Shown here: positions 20,313 to 30,524 of the stretch, piece by piece
Numbering within the stretch: position 1 is the first letter of the stretch
How the letters are laid out: each line of letters begins with the position of its first letter
Assembly (NCBI RefSeq): GCF_014779595.1
Contig: NZ_JACXZT010000009.1
Span: 67,378 to 131,377, forward strand
Direction of reading: 5' to 3'
Origin: Halomonas sp. ML-15
GTDB lineage: Bacteria > Pseudomonadota > Gammaproteobacteria > Pseudomonadales > Halomonadaceae
DNA length: 64,000 bases
The notes under the pieces: model-generated
Told to the model about the DNA's origin: nothing
Databases searched by the model: none
The model's input: the letters and a program-made list of their open reading frames with translations, nothing else
Program-made: the position numbers and the translations under genes

Positions 20313-21224
20313 TCAAGAACTGGAGTCGGGGGTGTCACGGCGGCGCTTGGCCCGCGGGTGGGCGGCGTCGTAGCTGGTGGCCAGATGCTGCCAGTCGAGG
20401 CGTGTGTAGACCTGGGTGGTGGAGAGGTTGGCGTGGCCGAGCAGCTCCTGCACCGCGCGCAGATCCTGGCTCGATTCCAGCAGATGACTGGCGAAGGAGT
20501 GGCGCAGGCGGTGGGGGTGGAGGTGCTCCGGCAGGCCGCGTTCACGCGCCAGCGCGGCGAGGCGCAGTTGGATCGCCCGATGACCCAGGCGGCGCCCGCG
20601 CTGGCCGACGAACAGTGCCGCCTCGTCGCTGGCGGCGAGCTGGCCGCGCACCGCCAGCCAGGCCTCCAGGGCCTGACGCGCGCGCTTGCCCACCGGCACC
20701 TGGCGCGGTTTGCTGCCCTTGCCGATGACCCTGACCCGCTGGGCCTGGAGCTGGTCGATATCCAGTGCGGCGAGTTCGGCGAGGCGCAGGCCGCTGGAGT
20801 AGAGCAGCTCGAGCATGGCCTGGTCGCGACACGCCAGGGGCGAGTCGTCGTGGGGGGTATCGAGAAAGCGGCCGAGCAGGTCGACATCCACCGGGCGCGG
20901 CAGGTGGCGCGGCTGGCGCGGCGCCTGGGTCAGGCTTACCGGATTGTGGGCCTGCAGGCCGCGGCGCACCAGATGGTCGGCAAAGCGCGACAGCGCGGCC
21001 CGGCGTCGCGCCAGGCTGCGCGGCGCCAGGCCGCGGCTGCGCTCGGCACCGAGGAAACGGCGCACCAGTGCCAGATCGAGGGCACTCCAGGCATCGAGCC
21101 CGGCCGCGTCGGCAAAGCGCGTCAGCGCCTCCAGGTCGCGGCGATAGGCATCGACGGTGGCCGGGCTGGCGCTGGCGGCGAGCTCGGCCAGAAAGGTCTC
21201 GATCTCGCCGAGGAGGGCACTCAC
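20313..21224 (-). CDS. xerC: Tyrosine recombinase XerC
   Basis: This 303-residue recombinase resolves chromosome dimers at dif with XerD. A SAM-like N-terminal core-binding domain is followed by the catalytic domain with Arg in SSGLRLAEL, the HxxR box HRLRHSFASHLL, LLGHANLSTT and the Tyr nucleophile in QVYTRLDW. GTG 21224 was chosen because it overlaps the DUF484 stop (GTGA) and begins the conserved domain. Longer upstream reading is antiphase to DUF484. Confidence 0.94.
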   Translation of the reverse strand: MSALLGEIETFLAELAASASPATVDAYRRDLEALTRFADAAGLDAWSALDLALVRRFLGAERSRGLAPRSLARRRAALSRFADHLVRRGLQAHNPVSLTQAPRQPRHLPRPVDVDLLGRFLDTPHDDSPLACRDQAMLELLYSSGLRLAELAALDIDQLQAQRVRVIGKGSKPRQVPVGKRARQALEAWLAVRGQLAASDEAALFVGQRGRRLGHRAIQLRLAALARERGLPEHLHPHRLRHSFASHLLESSQDLRAVQELLGHANLSTTQVYTRLDWQHLATSYDAAHPRAKRRRDTPDSSS

Positions 21225-21937
21225 TCCGCGCTCCCGTGGCGGATCAGCAGGCGTGCCACCACGTCGCCGAGGTACTCGGTGAACAGGGTGTCGAGGCTGG
21301 CGCGGAAGTGCTCCGGGTCGCTGCTGGCCAGTACCAGATAGCCCAGCGGTTCGCCCAGCGACAGTCGGGTAATGGCGCAGGAGCCAGGCTGTTCCGGTGG
21401 CGGCAGGTGCGGCAGGAGGCGCTTCCAGTCGGTGGCGGTGAGCCGCGTGCAGCGGCTGGTGCGGCCGTCGAGCAGTGCCGCGAGGCGGGTACTGGCAGCA
21501 TCGTCGAGCACATGGCGTGGCGCTTGCGGCGGCCGCGGCTCGCGGTCGGTGAGGCTCGCCGGGCACCATAGCGCCACCGCCGGGGTGCGAAAACGCTCGG
21601 CCAACTGAGTGGCCAGGGCCTGGCCCATGGCATCGTTGTCCTCGGCCTCGAGCAGCGCCAGCACCATTTCACGGATACGCCGGTACTGAGCCTCGTTATG
21701 ACGTGCCGACTCGAGCAGCTGCTCCAGCCGCCATTCGGCGCTTTCGGCACGCTCACGCAGGTCGTGAACCAGCCGCTCGAGCAGCGAGGTGGCGCCCCGC
21801 GTCTCGGGGTGCGGCACCTTGAGCTGCTGTAGCAGGCCCTCACGGCCGACGAAGAAGTCGGGGTGTCGCGCCAGCCATTCGGCGACGCGCTCGGGGGCCA
21901 GCGTCTGGCGCGGTTCGGGGACCGGGGCTCGGGCCAT
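21221..21937 (-). CDS. DUF484 family protein
   Basis: This 238-residue cytoplasmic protein opens with the conserved VAEWLARHPDFF motif, followed by LKVPHPETRGATSLLERLVHDLRERA, a coiled segment and a GAF-like C-terminal half. DUF484 (YigA) is nearly always between dapF and xerC, as here. The function is unknown; it is thought to be sensory because of its GAF-like shape. It is translationally coupled to xerC. Confidence 0.9.
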   Translation of the reverse strand: MARAPVPEPRQTLAPERVAEWLARHPDFFVGREGLLQQLKVPHPETRGATSLLERLVHDLRERAESAEWRLEQLLESARHNEAQYRRIREMVLALLEAEDNDAMGQALATQLAERFRTPAVALWCPASLTDREPRPPQAPRHVLDDAASTRLAALLDGRTSRCTRLTATDWKRLLPHLPPPEQPGSCAITRLSLGEPLGYLVLASSDPEHFRASLDTLFTEYLGDVVARLLIRHGSAE

Positions 21938-21975
21938 GCGGGACTCCTTCTATCGCTGCAGAATGGACGAGATGC

Positions 21976-22809
21976 TCAGGTCAGCGCCACCCGGCCGTCG
22001 AAGACCCGGGTCGCCGGGCCGGTCATGGTCAGACTGGCGTCGCCACCGGACCAGTCGATGCTCAGGGTGCCGCCTGGCAGGTGCACGGTCACCGGGCTCT
22101 CCAGCAGGCCCTGGCGGATGCCCCAAGCCGCCGCCGCGCAGGCGCCGGTGCCGCAGGCCAGGGTCTCGCCGCTGCCGCGCTCGAAGACCCTCAGGCGGAT
22201 TTCGTGAGGCGAGACGATCTGCATGAACCCGACGTTGACCCGCTGTGGAAAGCGCGGGTGGTGTTCGATGAGGGGCCCCAGGCGTGCCACCGGCGCGGCA
22301 TCGACGCTGTCAACGCGGAGAACTGCGTGAGGGTTGCCCATCGACACCGCGCCGATCTCGAGCGACTCGCCGTCGACCTCGAGCGGGTAGTAGGGCCGCT
22401 CCTCGGCGGCGTCGAAGGGAATCGCCTGGGGCGCAAAGCGCGGCGCCCCCATGTCGACGCTGACCTGGCCGTCGTTTTCCACCGTCAGGGTCAATGGGCC
22501 GCCGCAGGTCTCGACGCGAATCTCATGCTTGTGGGTCAGGCGCTGGTCGCGGACGAAGCGCGCGAAGCAGCGCGCACCGTTGCCACAATTCTCCACCTCG
22601 CTGCCGTCGGCGTTGAAGATCCGATAGCGGAAATCCATGTCCGGGTCGTGGGGCGGCTCGACGATCAGCAGCTGGTCGAAGCCGATGCCGAGGTGACGGT
22701 CGGCCAGCTGACGAATCTGCTCGTCGCGCAGTCGCGCACGCTGGGTGACCAGATCGACGACCATGAAGTCGTTACCCAGCCCATGCATCTTGGTGAAGTG
22801 CAGCAGCAT
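21976..22809 (-). CDS. dapF: Diaminopimelate epimerase
   Basis: This 277-residue enzyme converts LL-DAP to meso-DAP for lysine and peptidoglycan. The two catalytic cysteines are visible in the mirrored motifs [13 protein letters not shown] and [13 protein letters not shown], and the start [15 protein letters not shown] is classic. Its ATG shares one base with the lysA stop (TGATG), so the two DAP/lysine enzymes are coupled. Confidence 0.97.
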   Translation of the reverse strand: MLLHFTKMHGLGNDFMVVDLVTQRARLRDEQIRQLADRHLGIGFDQLLIVEPPHDPDMDFRYRIFNADGSEVENCGNGARCFARFVRDQRLTHKHEIRVETCGGPLTLTVENDGQVSVDMGAPRFAPQAIPFDAAEERPYYPLEVDGESLEIGAVSMGNPHAVLRVDSVDAAPVARLGPLIEHHPRFPQRVNVGFMQIVSPHEIRLRVFERGSGETLACGTGACAAAAWGIRQGLLESPVTVHLPGGTLSIDWSGGDASLTMTGPATRVFDGRVALT

Positions 22810-24080
22810 CAGCGCGCCTCCTCGGGCAGCAGCGCCTCACCGGCCCACAGGTCGCTGAGGCGCTCGCGGCGACGTACCAGGTGGAGCCGGTCGCCGTCGA
22901 CCATGACCTCGGCGGGCCGCGGGCGGCTGTTGTAGTTGGAGGCCATCACGAAACCGTAGGCGCCCGCCGAGCGGACCGCCAGCAGATCGCCGGCGGCGAT
23001 CGCCAGCTCACGCTCCTTGCCGAGGAAGTCGCCGGTCTCGCAGACCGGGCCGACTACGTCAAAGGTGCCGGTGTCACGCGGCTGGCGGGTATCCACCGGC
23101 AGAATCGCCTGCCACGCCTGATAGAGCGCCGGGCGGATCAGGTCGTTCATGCCGGCGTCGACGATGGCGAAGCTCTTCTCCTCGCCAGGCTTGAGAAACT
23201 CGACCCGGGTCAGCAGCACCCCGGCGTTGGCGGCGATCGAGCGGCCGGGCTCGAACAGCAGCGTCAGCGGCGCGCCCTGCTGCCACTGGGAGAGCCGCTC
23301 GAGCAGCGATGCGGCGTAGTCGAACGGTGCCGGCGGGCGTTCGTCGCGGTAGGGCACGCCGAGGCCGCCGCCGAGATCGAGGTGCTCGACCTCGATGCCG
23401 CGGGTCTTGAGCTTGTCGAGCAGCAGTAGAAGCCGGTCGAGGGCGTCGAGAAATGGCGCCAATTCGGTAAGCTGCGAGCCGATATGGCAGTCGAGCCCGA
23501 CCACCTTGACGTTGGGCAGCGCCGCGGCGCGCTCATAGACCGTCAGCGCCTCGTCCACCGGGATACCGAACTTGTTGGCCTTGAGGCCGGTGGAGATATA
23601 GGGGTGGGTCTTGGCGTCGACGTCGGGATTGACCCGCAGCGACACCGGCGCGACCTTGCCCAGTCCGCCGGCCACGGCGTCGAGGCGCTCCAGTTCCGGC
23701 AGCGACTCGACGTTGAAGCACTTGATGCCCACCTCGAGCGCTCGGGCCAGCTCGTTCTCCTGCTTGGCAACGCCTGAGAACACCACCTTGGCGGGGTCGC
23801 CGCCGGCGACCAGCACCCGCTCCAGCTCGCCCACCGAGACGATGTCGAAGCCGGCGCCGAGGCGGGCCAGCAGGCCCAGCACCGCCAGGTTGGAATTGGC
23901 CTTGACCGCGTAGCAGATCAGATGCGGATGGCTGCCCAGCGCCTCGCTGTAGGCGCGGAAATGGCGCTCTAGGGTGGCCCGGGAGTAGACGTAGCAGGGG
24001 GTGCCGAAGCGCTCGGCGACCTGCACCAGCGGTACCTCTTCGGCGTACATCACCCCGTCGCGGTATTCGAAATGGTCCAT
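22809..24080 (-). CDS. lysA: Diaminopimelate decarboxylase
   Basis: This 423-residue fold-III PLP enzyme forms lysine from meso-DAP. Visible hallmarks are the PLP lysine in [13 protein letters not shown], the glycine-rich phosphate loop [12 protein letters not shown], the [11 protein letters not shown] motif and CETGDFLG from the partner active site. ATG 24080 fits the family start MDHFEYRDG; upstream codons belong to lptM. It is the second gene of lptM-lysA-dapF-DUF484-xerC-yigB. Confidence 0.96.
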   Translation of the reverse strand: MDHFEYRDGVMYAEEVPLVQVAERFGTPCYVYSRATLERHFRAYSEALGSHPHLICYAVKANSNLAVLGLLARLGAGFDIVSVGELERVLVAGGDPAKVVFSGVAKQENELARALEVGIKCFNVESLPELERLDAVAGGLGKVAPVSLRVNPDVDAKTHPYISTGLKANKFGIPVDEALTVYERAAALPNVKVVGLDCHIGSQLTELAPFLDALDRLLLLLDKLKTRGIEVEHLDLGGGLGVPYRDERPPAPFDYAASLLERLSQWQQGAPLTLLFEPGRSIAANAGVLLTRVEFLKPGEEKSFAIVDAGMNDLIRPALYQAWQAILPVDTRQPRDTGTFDVVGPVCETGDFLGKERELAIAAGDLLAVRSAGAYGFVMASNYNSRPRPAEVMVDGDRLHLVRRRERLSDLWAGEALLPEEAR

Positions 24081-24082
24081 GC

Positions 24083-24232
24083 TCAGCTCTCGTCGTCGGG
24101 GGTGGTGGCCTCGGCCGGGTCGCCGTAGCGCTCGGCGGCCTGGCGGTCGTCGGGCAGATAGAGCGGCCCCTTCTGGCCGCAGCCGGCGACCAGCAGCAGC
24201 GTCACGGCGAGCAGGGCGGCGCGCGCGATCAT
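24083..24232 (-). CDS. lptM: LPS assembly lipoprotein LptM
   Basis: This 49-residue lipoprotein is packed between argH and lysA. Its signal sequence ends in a lipobox (LLVAGC, Cys18), followed at once by the family hallmark GQKGPLYLP and an acidic tail. LptM (YifL) stabilises the LptD-LptE outer-membrane translocon by helping LptD disulfide maturation. Its ATG overlaps the argH stop by four bases, and its TGA lies 2 bp before the lysA ATG. It is easily missed because of its size. Confidence 0.92.
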   Translation of the reverse strand: MIARAALLAVTLLLVAGCGQKGPLYLPDDRQAAERYGDPAEATTPDDES

Positions 24233-25638
24233 GCCGGCCTCCGCGCCAGGTCGTCGCGGGCGCGCTGGGCGGCGGCGCGCACCTGATCCGGTGCGGTGCC
24301 ACCGATATGGTTGCGTGCCGCCACCGAGCCCTCAAGGGTCAGTACCTCGAAGACATCGTCGCCGATCTCGTCGGAGAACTGACGCAGCTCGTCGAGGCTC
24401 ATCTCGGAGAGATCCTTGCGCTGCTCGATGCCGTAGGCCACCGACTGGCCGACGATCTCGTGGGCGTCGCGAAAGGCCACGCCCTTGCGTACCAGGTAGT
24501 CGGCCAGGTCGGTGGCGGTGGAGAAACCGCGCCGCGCGGCGTCACGCATGTTGTCGGGTTTGGCTTCGATGGCCGGGATCATGTCGGCGAAGGCGCGCAG
24601 GCAGCCCTTGACGGTGTCGAGGGTGTCGAACAGCGGCTCCTTGTCCTCCTGGTTGTCCTTGTTATAGGCCAGCGGCTGCGATTTCATCAGCGTCAGCAGG
24701 CTGATCAGGTGGCCGTAGACGCGGCCGCTCTTGCCGCGCACCAGCTCCGGCACGTCGGGGTTCTTCTTCTGCGGCATGATCGACGAGCCGGTGCAGAAGC
24801 GGTCGGGGAGGTCAATGAAGTCGAACTGGGCGCTGGTCCACAGCACCAGCTCCTCGCTCATCCGCGACAGGTGCATCAGCAGCAGGCTGGCGAAGGCGGT
24901 GAACTCGATGGCGAAGTCGCGATCGCTGACCGCGTCGAGGCTATTCTCCGCCGGGCGGTCGAAGCCCAGCAGCTCGGCGGTGACGTGGCGATCGATGGGG
25001 TAAGTGGTGCCGGCCAGTGCGGCGGCTCCCAGCGGCATCACGTTGACGCGCTTGCGGCAGTCGGCGAGGCGCTGCTGGTCGCGGGCGACCATCTCCTGCC
25101 AGGCCAGCAGGTGATGGCCAAAGGTCACCGGCTGGGCGGTCTGCAGATGGGTGAAGCCGGGCATGATGGTGTCGGCCTCGCGGCTGGCGAGTTCGATCAG
25201 GCCTTCGCGCAGGCGGCTCAGTTCGGCGTCGACCACGTCGATCTCGTCGCGCAGGAACAGCCGAATGTCGGTGGCTACCTGGTCGTTGCGCGAGCGGCCG
25301 GTGTGCAGCTTCTTGCCGGTGATGCCGATCTTGTCGGTCAGGCGTGCCTCGATGTTCATGTGCACGTCTTCCAGCGGCACCGACCAGGCGAACTCGCCGC
25401 GGGCGATCTCCTCGGCGATCTCGCCGAGCCCGCCAATGATGGCATCGCGCTCGGCTTCGCTAAGCACGCCGACCCTGGCCAGCATGGTGGCATGGGCGAT
25501 GGAGCCGCGGATATCGTGCTCGGCGAGGCGCTGGTCGAAGTCCACCGAGGCTGTGAAGCGGGCGACGAAGGCGTCGGTGGGCTCGCTGAAGCGGCCGCCC
25601 CAGGACTGATTGGTAGGCTTGGTCATCGGGCTGGACAT
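24229..25638 (-). CDS. argH: Argininosuccinate lyase
   Basis: This 469-residue fumarase/aspartase-superfamily enzyme splits argininosuccinate to arginine and fumarate. The superfamily signature [12 protein letters not shown] is present, as are [11 protein letters not shown] and TGSSIMPQ with its catalytic serine. Start ATG 25638, with [13 protein letters not shown] close behind; an internal ATG at residue 5 is a possible start. It is the head of the minus-strand argH-lptM-lysA-dapF cluster and diverges from hemC. Confidence 0.96.
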   Translation of the reverse strand: MSSPMTKPTNQSWGGRFSEPTDAFVARFTASVDFDQRLAEHDIRGSIAHATMLARVGVLSEAERDAIIGGLGEIAEEIARGEFAWSVPLEDVHMNIEARLTDKIGITGKKLHTGRSRNDQVATDIRLFLRDEIDVVDAELSRLREGLIELASREADTIMPGFTHLQTAQPVTFGHHLLAWQEMVARDQQRLADCRKRVNVMPLGAAALAGTTYPIDRHVTAELLGFDRPAENSLDAVSDRDFAIEFTAFASLLLMHLSRMSEELVLWTSAQFDFIDLPDRFCTGSSIMPQKKNPDVPELVRGKSGRVYGHLISLLTLMKSQPLAYNKDNQEDKEPLFDTLDTVKGCLRAFADMIPAIEAKPDNMRDAARRGFSTATDLADYLVRKGVAFRDAHEIVGQSVAYGIEQRKDLSEMSLDELRQFSDEIGDDVFEVLTLEGSVAARNHIGGTAPDQVRAAAQRARDDLARRPA

Positions 25639-25774
25639 CCTGCAGTGATCTTGTCGGCGGTTATACGGTCAAAGACACGCGCTCATGGCCGCAAAGTGTA
25701 ACAGAGTCGCGCAGACTGGCCACGCCGCGTGCAGGCCGGCTAGCGGCGCATTTTTCCTGCTAGCGCGGGTGCAT

Positions 25775-25780
25775 TATGAT
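25775..25780 (+). promoter_or_regulatory. Possible -10 element for the hem operon
   Basis: TATGAT lies 82 bp before the hemC start and is a 5/6 match to the sigma-70 -10 consensus. The sequence 17 bp upstream (TTTTCC) is a weak -35. This is the best candidate in the argH-hemC gap. Confidence 0.35.
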
Positions 25781-25861
25781 GGGGGCATCACGCGAGGACA
25801 TCGCGCCTCGCCTTGCTCATTGTCCGGCCAACGTTGGTCGGGCTCATCCAGGGAGCCTTCC

Positions 25862-26803
25862 GTGCCCGCTTATACCACCCTGCGTATTGCCACCCGCAAG
25901 AGCCTGCTCGCCATGTGGCAGGCGGAACATGTGCGTGACCGACTGATGGCAGAACACCCTGGTCTAGAGGTGGAGCTGGTGGCGATGTCCACCCGCGGCG
26001 ACAAGATCCTCGATACCCCGCTGGCCAAGGTCGGCGGCAAGGGCCTGTTCGTCAAGGAGCTCGAAGAGGCGATGCTCGACGGCCGCGCCGATATCGCCGT
26101 GCACTCGATGAAGGACGTGCCGATGCACTTTCCCGAAGGCCTGGGGCTGTCGGTGATCCTGGCCGGCGCCGAGCCCACCGATGCCTTCGTCTCCAATCAT
26201 TACGCCTCGATCGATGAACTGCCCGAGGGCGCGCGCATCGGTACGTCCAGCCTGCGCCGCGGCCTGCAGATGCGCGAGGCGCGTCCCGATTTCGAAGTGC
26301 TGAGCCTGCGTGGCAACGTTCAGACCCGCCTCGGCAAGCTCGACGCCGGCGAGTTCGACGCCATCATCCTGGCGACCTCTGGCCTGCGCCGTCTGGGGCT
26401 TGCCGAGCGTATCGCCCTCGAGCTACCGCCGGAAGTGTGTCTGCCGGCCTGTGGCCAGGGCGCGCTGGGGATCGAGTGCCGTAGCGACGACCACGCGCTG
26501 ATCGAGCTGCTGGCGCCGCTCGACGATCCCGATACCGCGACGCGGGTGCGCGCCGAGCGCGCCATGAACACCCGCCTCGAGGGCGGCTGCCAGGTACCCA
26601 TCGGCGGCCATGCGATATTCGAGAACGACGGCCAGACGCTGTGGCTGCGGGCGCTGGTGGGCAACCCCGAAGGCACCCAGGTGCTGCGCGCCGAGGGCCG
26701 CGGTTCGGCCAGCGAGCCGGAAACACTGGGCATTCGCGTGGCCGAGGAGCTGCTCGATCAGGGCGCCGGCGAGATCCTGGCACAGGTCTACGGCGACGTC
26801 TGA
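25862..26803 (+). CDS. hemC: Porphobilinogen deaminase (hydroxymethylbilane synthase)
   Basis: This 313-residue enzyme condenses four porphobilinogens. The dipyrromethane cofactor cysteine is in [12 protein letters not shown], and the catalytic Asp region (KDVPMHFP) and Arg-rich SSLRRGLQM are present. The GTG start at 25862 follows GGGAG at good spacing; a longer frame to 25685 has no conserved content. It is the first gene of hemC-hemD-hemX-hemY. A possible -10 (TATGAT 25775-25780) lies upstream. Confidence 0.96.
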   Translation: MPAYTTLRIATRKSLLAMWQAEHVRDRLMAEHPGLEVELVAMSTRGDKILDTPLAKVGGKGLFVKELEEAMLDGRADIAVHSMKDVPMHFPEGLGLSVILAGAEPTDAFVSNHYASIDELPEGARIGTSSLRRGLQMREARPDFEVLSLRGNVQTRLGKLDAGEFDAIILATSGLRRLGLAERIALELPPEVCLPACGQGALGIECRSDDHALIELLAPLDDPDTATRVRAERAMNTRLEGGCQVPIGGHAIFENDGQTLWLRALVGNPEGTQVLRAEGRGSASEPETLGIRVAEELLDQGAGEILAQVYGDV

Positions 26804-27594
26804 TGACGCTACCGATCCTGCTGACGCGCCCCGGCGAACGCGGCGAACAGCTGGCTGCGGCGCTCGCCGCTCAGGGGCATACCCCTCAGCATCTAGAGGT
26901 GATGGACCTCGAGCCGCTGGACGAGGACGCCCAGCAGCGCAATATCTGGCTGGATGTCGATCAGTTTACGCGGATCGTGGTGGTCAGCCCCTATGCCGCC
27001 GAACGGCTGGCCGAGGCGCTCGACCGCTACTGGCCGCAGCTGCCGCTGGGGCCAGCCTTCTATGCGGTGGGGCAGGCCACCGCTGCCACGCTGCATCGCT
27101 GCCTCGGGGTGAGCGTGCATCTGCCACCGCCAGGCAGCGGTGACACCAGCGAGGATCTGCTGGCGCTGCCGTCGCTGGCGCGCCTCGACGAGCAGAAGGT
27201 ACTGCTGGTGGCCGGTGAAGGCGGCCGACCGCTGCTTGCCGAAACGCTGGCAGCGCGTGGCGCCAGGGTCACGCGTCTGGCACTCTATCGACGAGTGATG
27301 CGTCCGCCGCGGGGGCCCGTTGCCGAGCGGCTGGCGAATGGCAGCTACGCTGCGTTGGTGATCTCCAGCGGAGAACTGCTCGAATATCTGGCAGGATGGT
27401 GTCAGACACGCGCCTTGAACCAACCGCTAATCGTTTCCAGTCGGCGTTTGGCTACACTGGCAGTCGGCTTGGGGTTTACCGATGTGCGGCTCGCCGCCGG
27501 CGCCTCGGTAGCGGCCCTGAGTGCAGCAGTCGCCGGTATCCACGGGCGGGACGATGGCGCAGCAATCGATCATGACGATCTTGAAAAGGGCTAG
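26803..27594 (+). CDS. hemD: Uroporphyrinogen-III synthase
   Basis: This 263-residue protein has the two-lobed HemD fold, with an N-terminal ILLTRPGERGEQL and internal LLVAGEGGRPLLAETLAARGA, typical of this poorly conserved family. It closes and inverts hydroxymethylbilane to uroporphyrinogen III. ATG 26803 shares one base with the hemC stop (TGATG). hemX follows after 6 bp. Confidence 0.93.
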   Translation: MTLPILLTRPGERGEQLAAALAAQGHTPQHLEVMDLEPLDEDAQQRNIWLDVDQFTRIVVVSPYAAERLAEALDRYWPQLPLGPAFYAVGQATAATLHRCLGVSVHLPPPGSGDTSEDLLALPSLARLDEQKVLLVAGEGGRPLLAETLAARGARVTRLALYRRVMRPPRGPVAERLANGSYAALVISSGELLEYLAGWCQTRALNQPLIVSSRRLATLAVGLGFTDVRLAAGASVAALSAAVAGIHGRDDGAAIDHDDLEKG

Positions 27595-27600
27595 CGACAG

Positions 27601-29091
27601 ATGAGCAAGCAACCACACGATCAGGACGATAACCAGACGCCATCCGATGAGACGCCGCCTGACGCGTCTTCCCGCGACGCGGACAGCGCCGCTGCGACCT
27701 CATCTGACACGGCTGCGGCGAACAAGAGCGGTGGCCGCCCGCGTAGCCGCCGCCGCGGCGCCAAGGCGTCCGGCAATGCCGCCGCCAAGGCGCCTGCCGA
27801 CAGCGCTGCTAGCCCAGCCAAGGCGGGTGACACACCGGACTCCGGCGCGCCACGTGGCGATGGTGACGCGGGCGGCGACACTCCGACCGACAAGCCGGCA
27901 GACAAGCCAACGAGCGCGACGCCCAAGACCGGTGCAGACAAGGCCGATGCCAAGACCTCCGCCAAGTCGACCGGCGGCAAGAGCGGCGCTGGCCCTGACA
28001 AGCAACCGCCGCCGCCGCAAACTGCCACGCCGCCCCCCGAGGACGGTGGTGGCAGCAAGACCGGGTTGATTGCGCTGGTACTGGCCGTACTGCTCGGCCT
28101 GGCCCTGCTGTTGGCTGCGTGGCAGGGCTGGGAGCGGCTCGAGGCGCAGCAGCAGCGCATCGCCGATCTCGAGTCGCGTAGCGGGGATGCCGCCAGCCGT
28201 GACGAACTGGCGGCACTGGAAGAGCGCCTCGACGACGGCGAAAGCGAGCGCGATGCGGCCCTGGATGACGCCCTGGCTAGCCTGCGCGGCGAGTTTGATG
28301 ACTACCGCGGTGAGGTCGACGCCACCCTCGATCGGGTGCTCGACGAGCTCTCCAGCGAACAGGACGCAGATGAGCGCGAATGGCTCCACGCCGAGGCCGC
28401 CTACCTGCTGCGCCTGGCCAACCAGCGCCTGCAGCTGGAGCGTGACGCCGATGGTGCCGCAGCGCTGCTGCGCACCGCCGACGGTCGCCTGCGCGACGCC
28501 GACAACCCGGCGCTTACCCCGGTGCGCCGGGCTATCTCCTCCGAGCTGGCGGCGCTGGACGCGGTGCCGCGAGTCGACCGGACCGGCCTCTACCTGGCCC
28601 TCGACGCCCAGCAAGAGCAACTCGCCGGCCTGCCGCTGGGCCAGGACATCGAACAGATCGCCGCCGAGTCAGGCATCGAGCAACCGCCCTCCGGCGACTG
28701 GCAGCAGCAGCTGTCGCGCTTTGGCGCCGAGCTGCGCGACCTTGTCACGGTGCGCCGCCACGACGAGGCGCTGGAGGCACTGATCGCTCCCGAGCAGGAG
28801 GCCTACCTGCGCCAGAATGTGCGGCTGCTGATCGAGCAGTCCCAGTTGGCCCTGCTCAAGGAAGAAGAAGCGCTCTATGAAGCCAGCCTCGACAAGGCGA
28901 TGGCCCTGGTCGAGGCCTACTACGACGTCGACAGCGAAGGTGTGCAGCGGGTGCTCGAGCGGCTCGGCGAGCTGCGCGAAGCGGCGATCCGCCCCGAGCT
29001 GCCCGACATCAGCGGCTCCCAGCAGGCGCTCGCCGAGTTTATCGAGCGGCGCTTCAACGGTAACGGCGACGACGAGGGAGACGAGGCATGA
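27601..29091 (+). CDS. hemX: HemX, inner-membrane protein of the haem operon
   Basis: The 496 residues comprise a long, disordered Ala/Lys/Asp/Thr-rich cytoplasmic N-terminus (about 1-150), one membrane segment (about 157-176, TGLIALVLAVLLGLALLLAA), then a coiled-coil and helical periplasmic domain with the family motif AEAAYLLRLANQRLQLERD. Despite an old annotation as a uroporphyrinogen methyltransferase, it shows no SAM-binding motifs. It is coupled to hemY (ATGA). Confidence 0.9.
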   Translation: MSKQPHDQDDNQTPSDETPPDASSRDADSAAATSSDTAAANKSGGRPRSRRRGAKASGNAAAKAPADSAASPAKAGDTPDSGAPRGDGDAGGDTPTDKPADKPTSATPKTGADKADAKTSAKSTGGKSGAGPDKQPPPPQTATPPPEDGGGSKTGLIALVLAVLLGLALLLAAWQGWERLEAQQQRIADLESRSGDAASRDELAALEERLDDGESERDAALDDALASLRGEFDDYRGEVDATLDRVLDELSSEQDADEREWLHAEAAYLLRLANQRLQLERDADGAAALLRTADGRLRDADNPALTPVRRAISSELAALDAVPRVDRTGLYLALDAQQEQLAGLPLGQDIEQIAAESGIEQPPSGDWQQQLSRFGAELRDLVTVRRHDEALEALIAPEQEAYLRQNVRLLIEQSQLALLKEEEALYEASLDKAMALVEAYYDVDSEGVQRVLERLGELREAAIRPELPDISGSQQALAEFIERRFNGNGDDEGDEA

Positions 29092-30311
29092 GAAAACTGA
29101 TCCTCATCGTCGTTCTCGGCCTCGCGCTGGGGGCGCTATTTGGGCAGCTGATGGTCAGCGTGCCGGGCTACTGGCTGATACGGGTCGGTGACACCTCTGT
29201 ACAGACCTCGTTCTGGTTCGGGCTGATCCTGCTACTGGGCGGTTTCCTGATACTGCATTTTGTGCTGAGGATACTCAGCCGTCTGCGCCATCCGGTCAGT
29301 CGGCTCAAACTGTGGAACAGCCGTACCCGTAATCGCAATGCCATGAAAAGCACCGTGCGTGGCCTGGTAGCGCTGGCCGAAGGGCGCTGGAAGCGTGCCG
29401 AGAAGGCCCTGGTCAAGTCGGCGGACGACTCCAGTACGCCGCTGGTCAACTACCTCTCCGCGGCGCTGGCGGCCCACTATCAGGGCCGCTACGACCAGGC
29501 CGACACCCTGCTCAAGCGCGCCCACCTGAGCACCGAGGGCGCCGACACCGCGGTGGGCATGGTCCAGGCGCAGTTGATGCTGGATCGCCAGCAGTACGAG
29601 GAGGCCCTGGCGACGCTGACCCGCCTCGACAAGCAGCTGCCCAACCACCCCCAGGTCCTCAAGCAGCTCAAGCAGGCCTATCTCAGCGTCAACGACTGGG
29701 ACGGGCTGCGGCGGCTGATTCCACGCCTCGCTGCCCAGCAGCTAATCGCACCCGAGGAGCGCCAGTCCCTCGAGCAGCGCGCCTATCGCGAGCTGATCGT
29801 GCAGGCGGCGCGCCAGCCCAGCGATATCGAGCGGGTGCGCAACCTGTGGGCCGATATGCCCGACTACCTGCGCGGCGATATCGAATTGGTCGTGATCTAT
29901 GCTGAGGCGCTGGTGCGCGGTGGCGAGGAGGGCATCGCCGAGAGGCTGCTGCGCCACTCGCTCAAGGAGCACTGGGATCACCGCCTGGTGCTGCGCTACG
30001 GTTTGCTTAGTGTCGATGCGGCGCGCCAGTTGGTCTATGCCGAAAAGTGGCTGCAGGAGCGCCCCAATGATCCCGACCTGCTGTTGACGCTGGGCCGCTT
30101 GTCGCTGCGCAACGCCTACTGGGGCAAGGCGCAGGAGTACTTCGAGGCCAGTCAGCGCCAGCGGCCCAGCGGTGTGGTGTGTGCCGAGCTGGCGCGTCTC
30201 TATGCCAACCTCGGCGAGCACAACAAGAGCCAGCTCTACTATCGTCAGAGCGTCGAGCTGCTCGACAAGTCGCTGCCGTCGCTCCCCCAGCCCAGCGACG
30301 ACAATCGCTGA
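29088..30311 (+). CDS. hemY: HemY, tetratricopeptide membrane protein of the haem operon
   Basis: This 407-residue protein has two N-terminal membrane segments (about 4-24 and 40-62) and a C-terminal domain of TPR-like helical repeats, the layout of proteobacterial HemY (unrelated to Bacillus protoporphyrinogen oxidase). Its role in haem metabolism is not settled. The start overlaps the hemX stop by four bases, and a strong terminator follows 20 bp after its stop. Confidence 0.92.
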   Translation: MRKLILIVVLGLALGALFGQLMVSVPGYWLIRVGDTSVQTSFWFGLILLLGGFLILHFVLRILSRLRHPVSRLKLWNSRTRNRNAMKSTVRGLVALAEGRWKRAEKALVKSADDSSTPLVNYLSAALAAHYQGRYDQADTLLKRAHLSTEGADTAVGMVQAQLMLDRQQYEEALATLTRLDKQLPNHPQVLKQLKQAYLSVNDWDGLRRLIPRLAAQQLIAPEERQSLEQRAYRELIVQAARQPSDIERVRNLWADMPDYLRGDIELVVIYAEALVRGGEEGIAERLLRHSLKEHWDHRLVLRYGLLSVDAARQLVYAEKWLQERPNDPDLLLTLGRLSLRNAYWGKAQEYFEASQRQRPSGVVCAELARLYANLGEHNKSQLYYRQSVELLDKSLPSLPQPSDDNR

Positions 30312-30331
30312 GCCCGCGGATTTGCTCTCCT

Positions 30332-30355
30332 GGGCGCCGTGAGGCGCCCTTTTTT
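30332..30355 (+). terminator. Rho-independent terminator of the hemCDXY operon
   Basis: A 7-bp GC stem (GGGCGCC 30332-30338 with GGCGCCC 30343-30349) and GTGA loop are followed directly by six T residues (30350-30355). This is a complete intrinsic terminator 20 bp beyond the hemY stop. Confidence 0.95.
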
Positions 30356-30359
30356 ATGC

Positions 30360-30524
30360 GGGAAATAACGTATCCAGTGGTTTGTCCTTTTGTATACGTC
30401 ATTGGTCTATCATGGCTTGTCCAAATGGTCAGAAATTGCCTACCCTGTGATTGTTTGACCGAAAGGTCAGGGCTGCTTGCGGTACCTCTGACCTATGACA
30501 GCCAACAACAACAGGACCATGACG
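30360..30524 (+). promoter_or_regulatory. AT-richer leader of the purine permease gene with a GNRA hairpin
   Basis: The roughly 165-nt leader is visibly less GC-rich than its surroundings. It holds TGACC-GAAA-GGTCA (30456-30469), a 5-bp stem with a GNRA tetraloop, and further GGTCA and TGACC copies near 30427 and 30489. It could be a regulator operator or a structured leader RNA. No known riboswitch consensus was matched by eye. Confidence 0.35.

Noticed and set aside
19565-20887. A single 440-codon HAD protein frame
   Set aside because: The N-terminal 195 codons are an antiphase reading of xerC; YigB-like sequence starts at ATG 20302.
24001-25701. A 566-codon plus-strand frame opposite argH
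   Set aside because: Shadow of argH, which carries the [12 protein letters not shown] signature on the minus strand.
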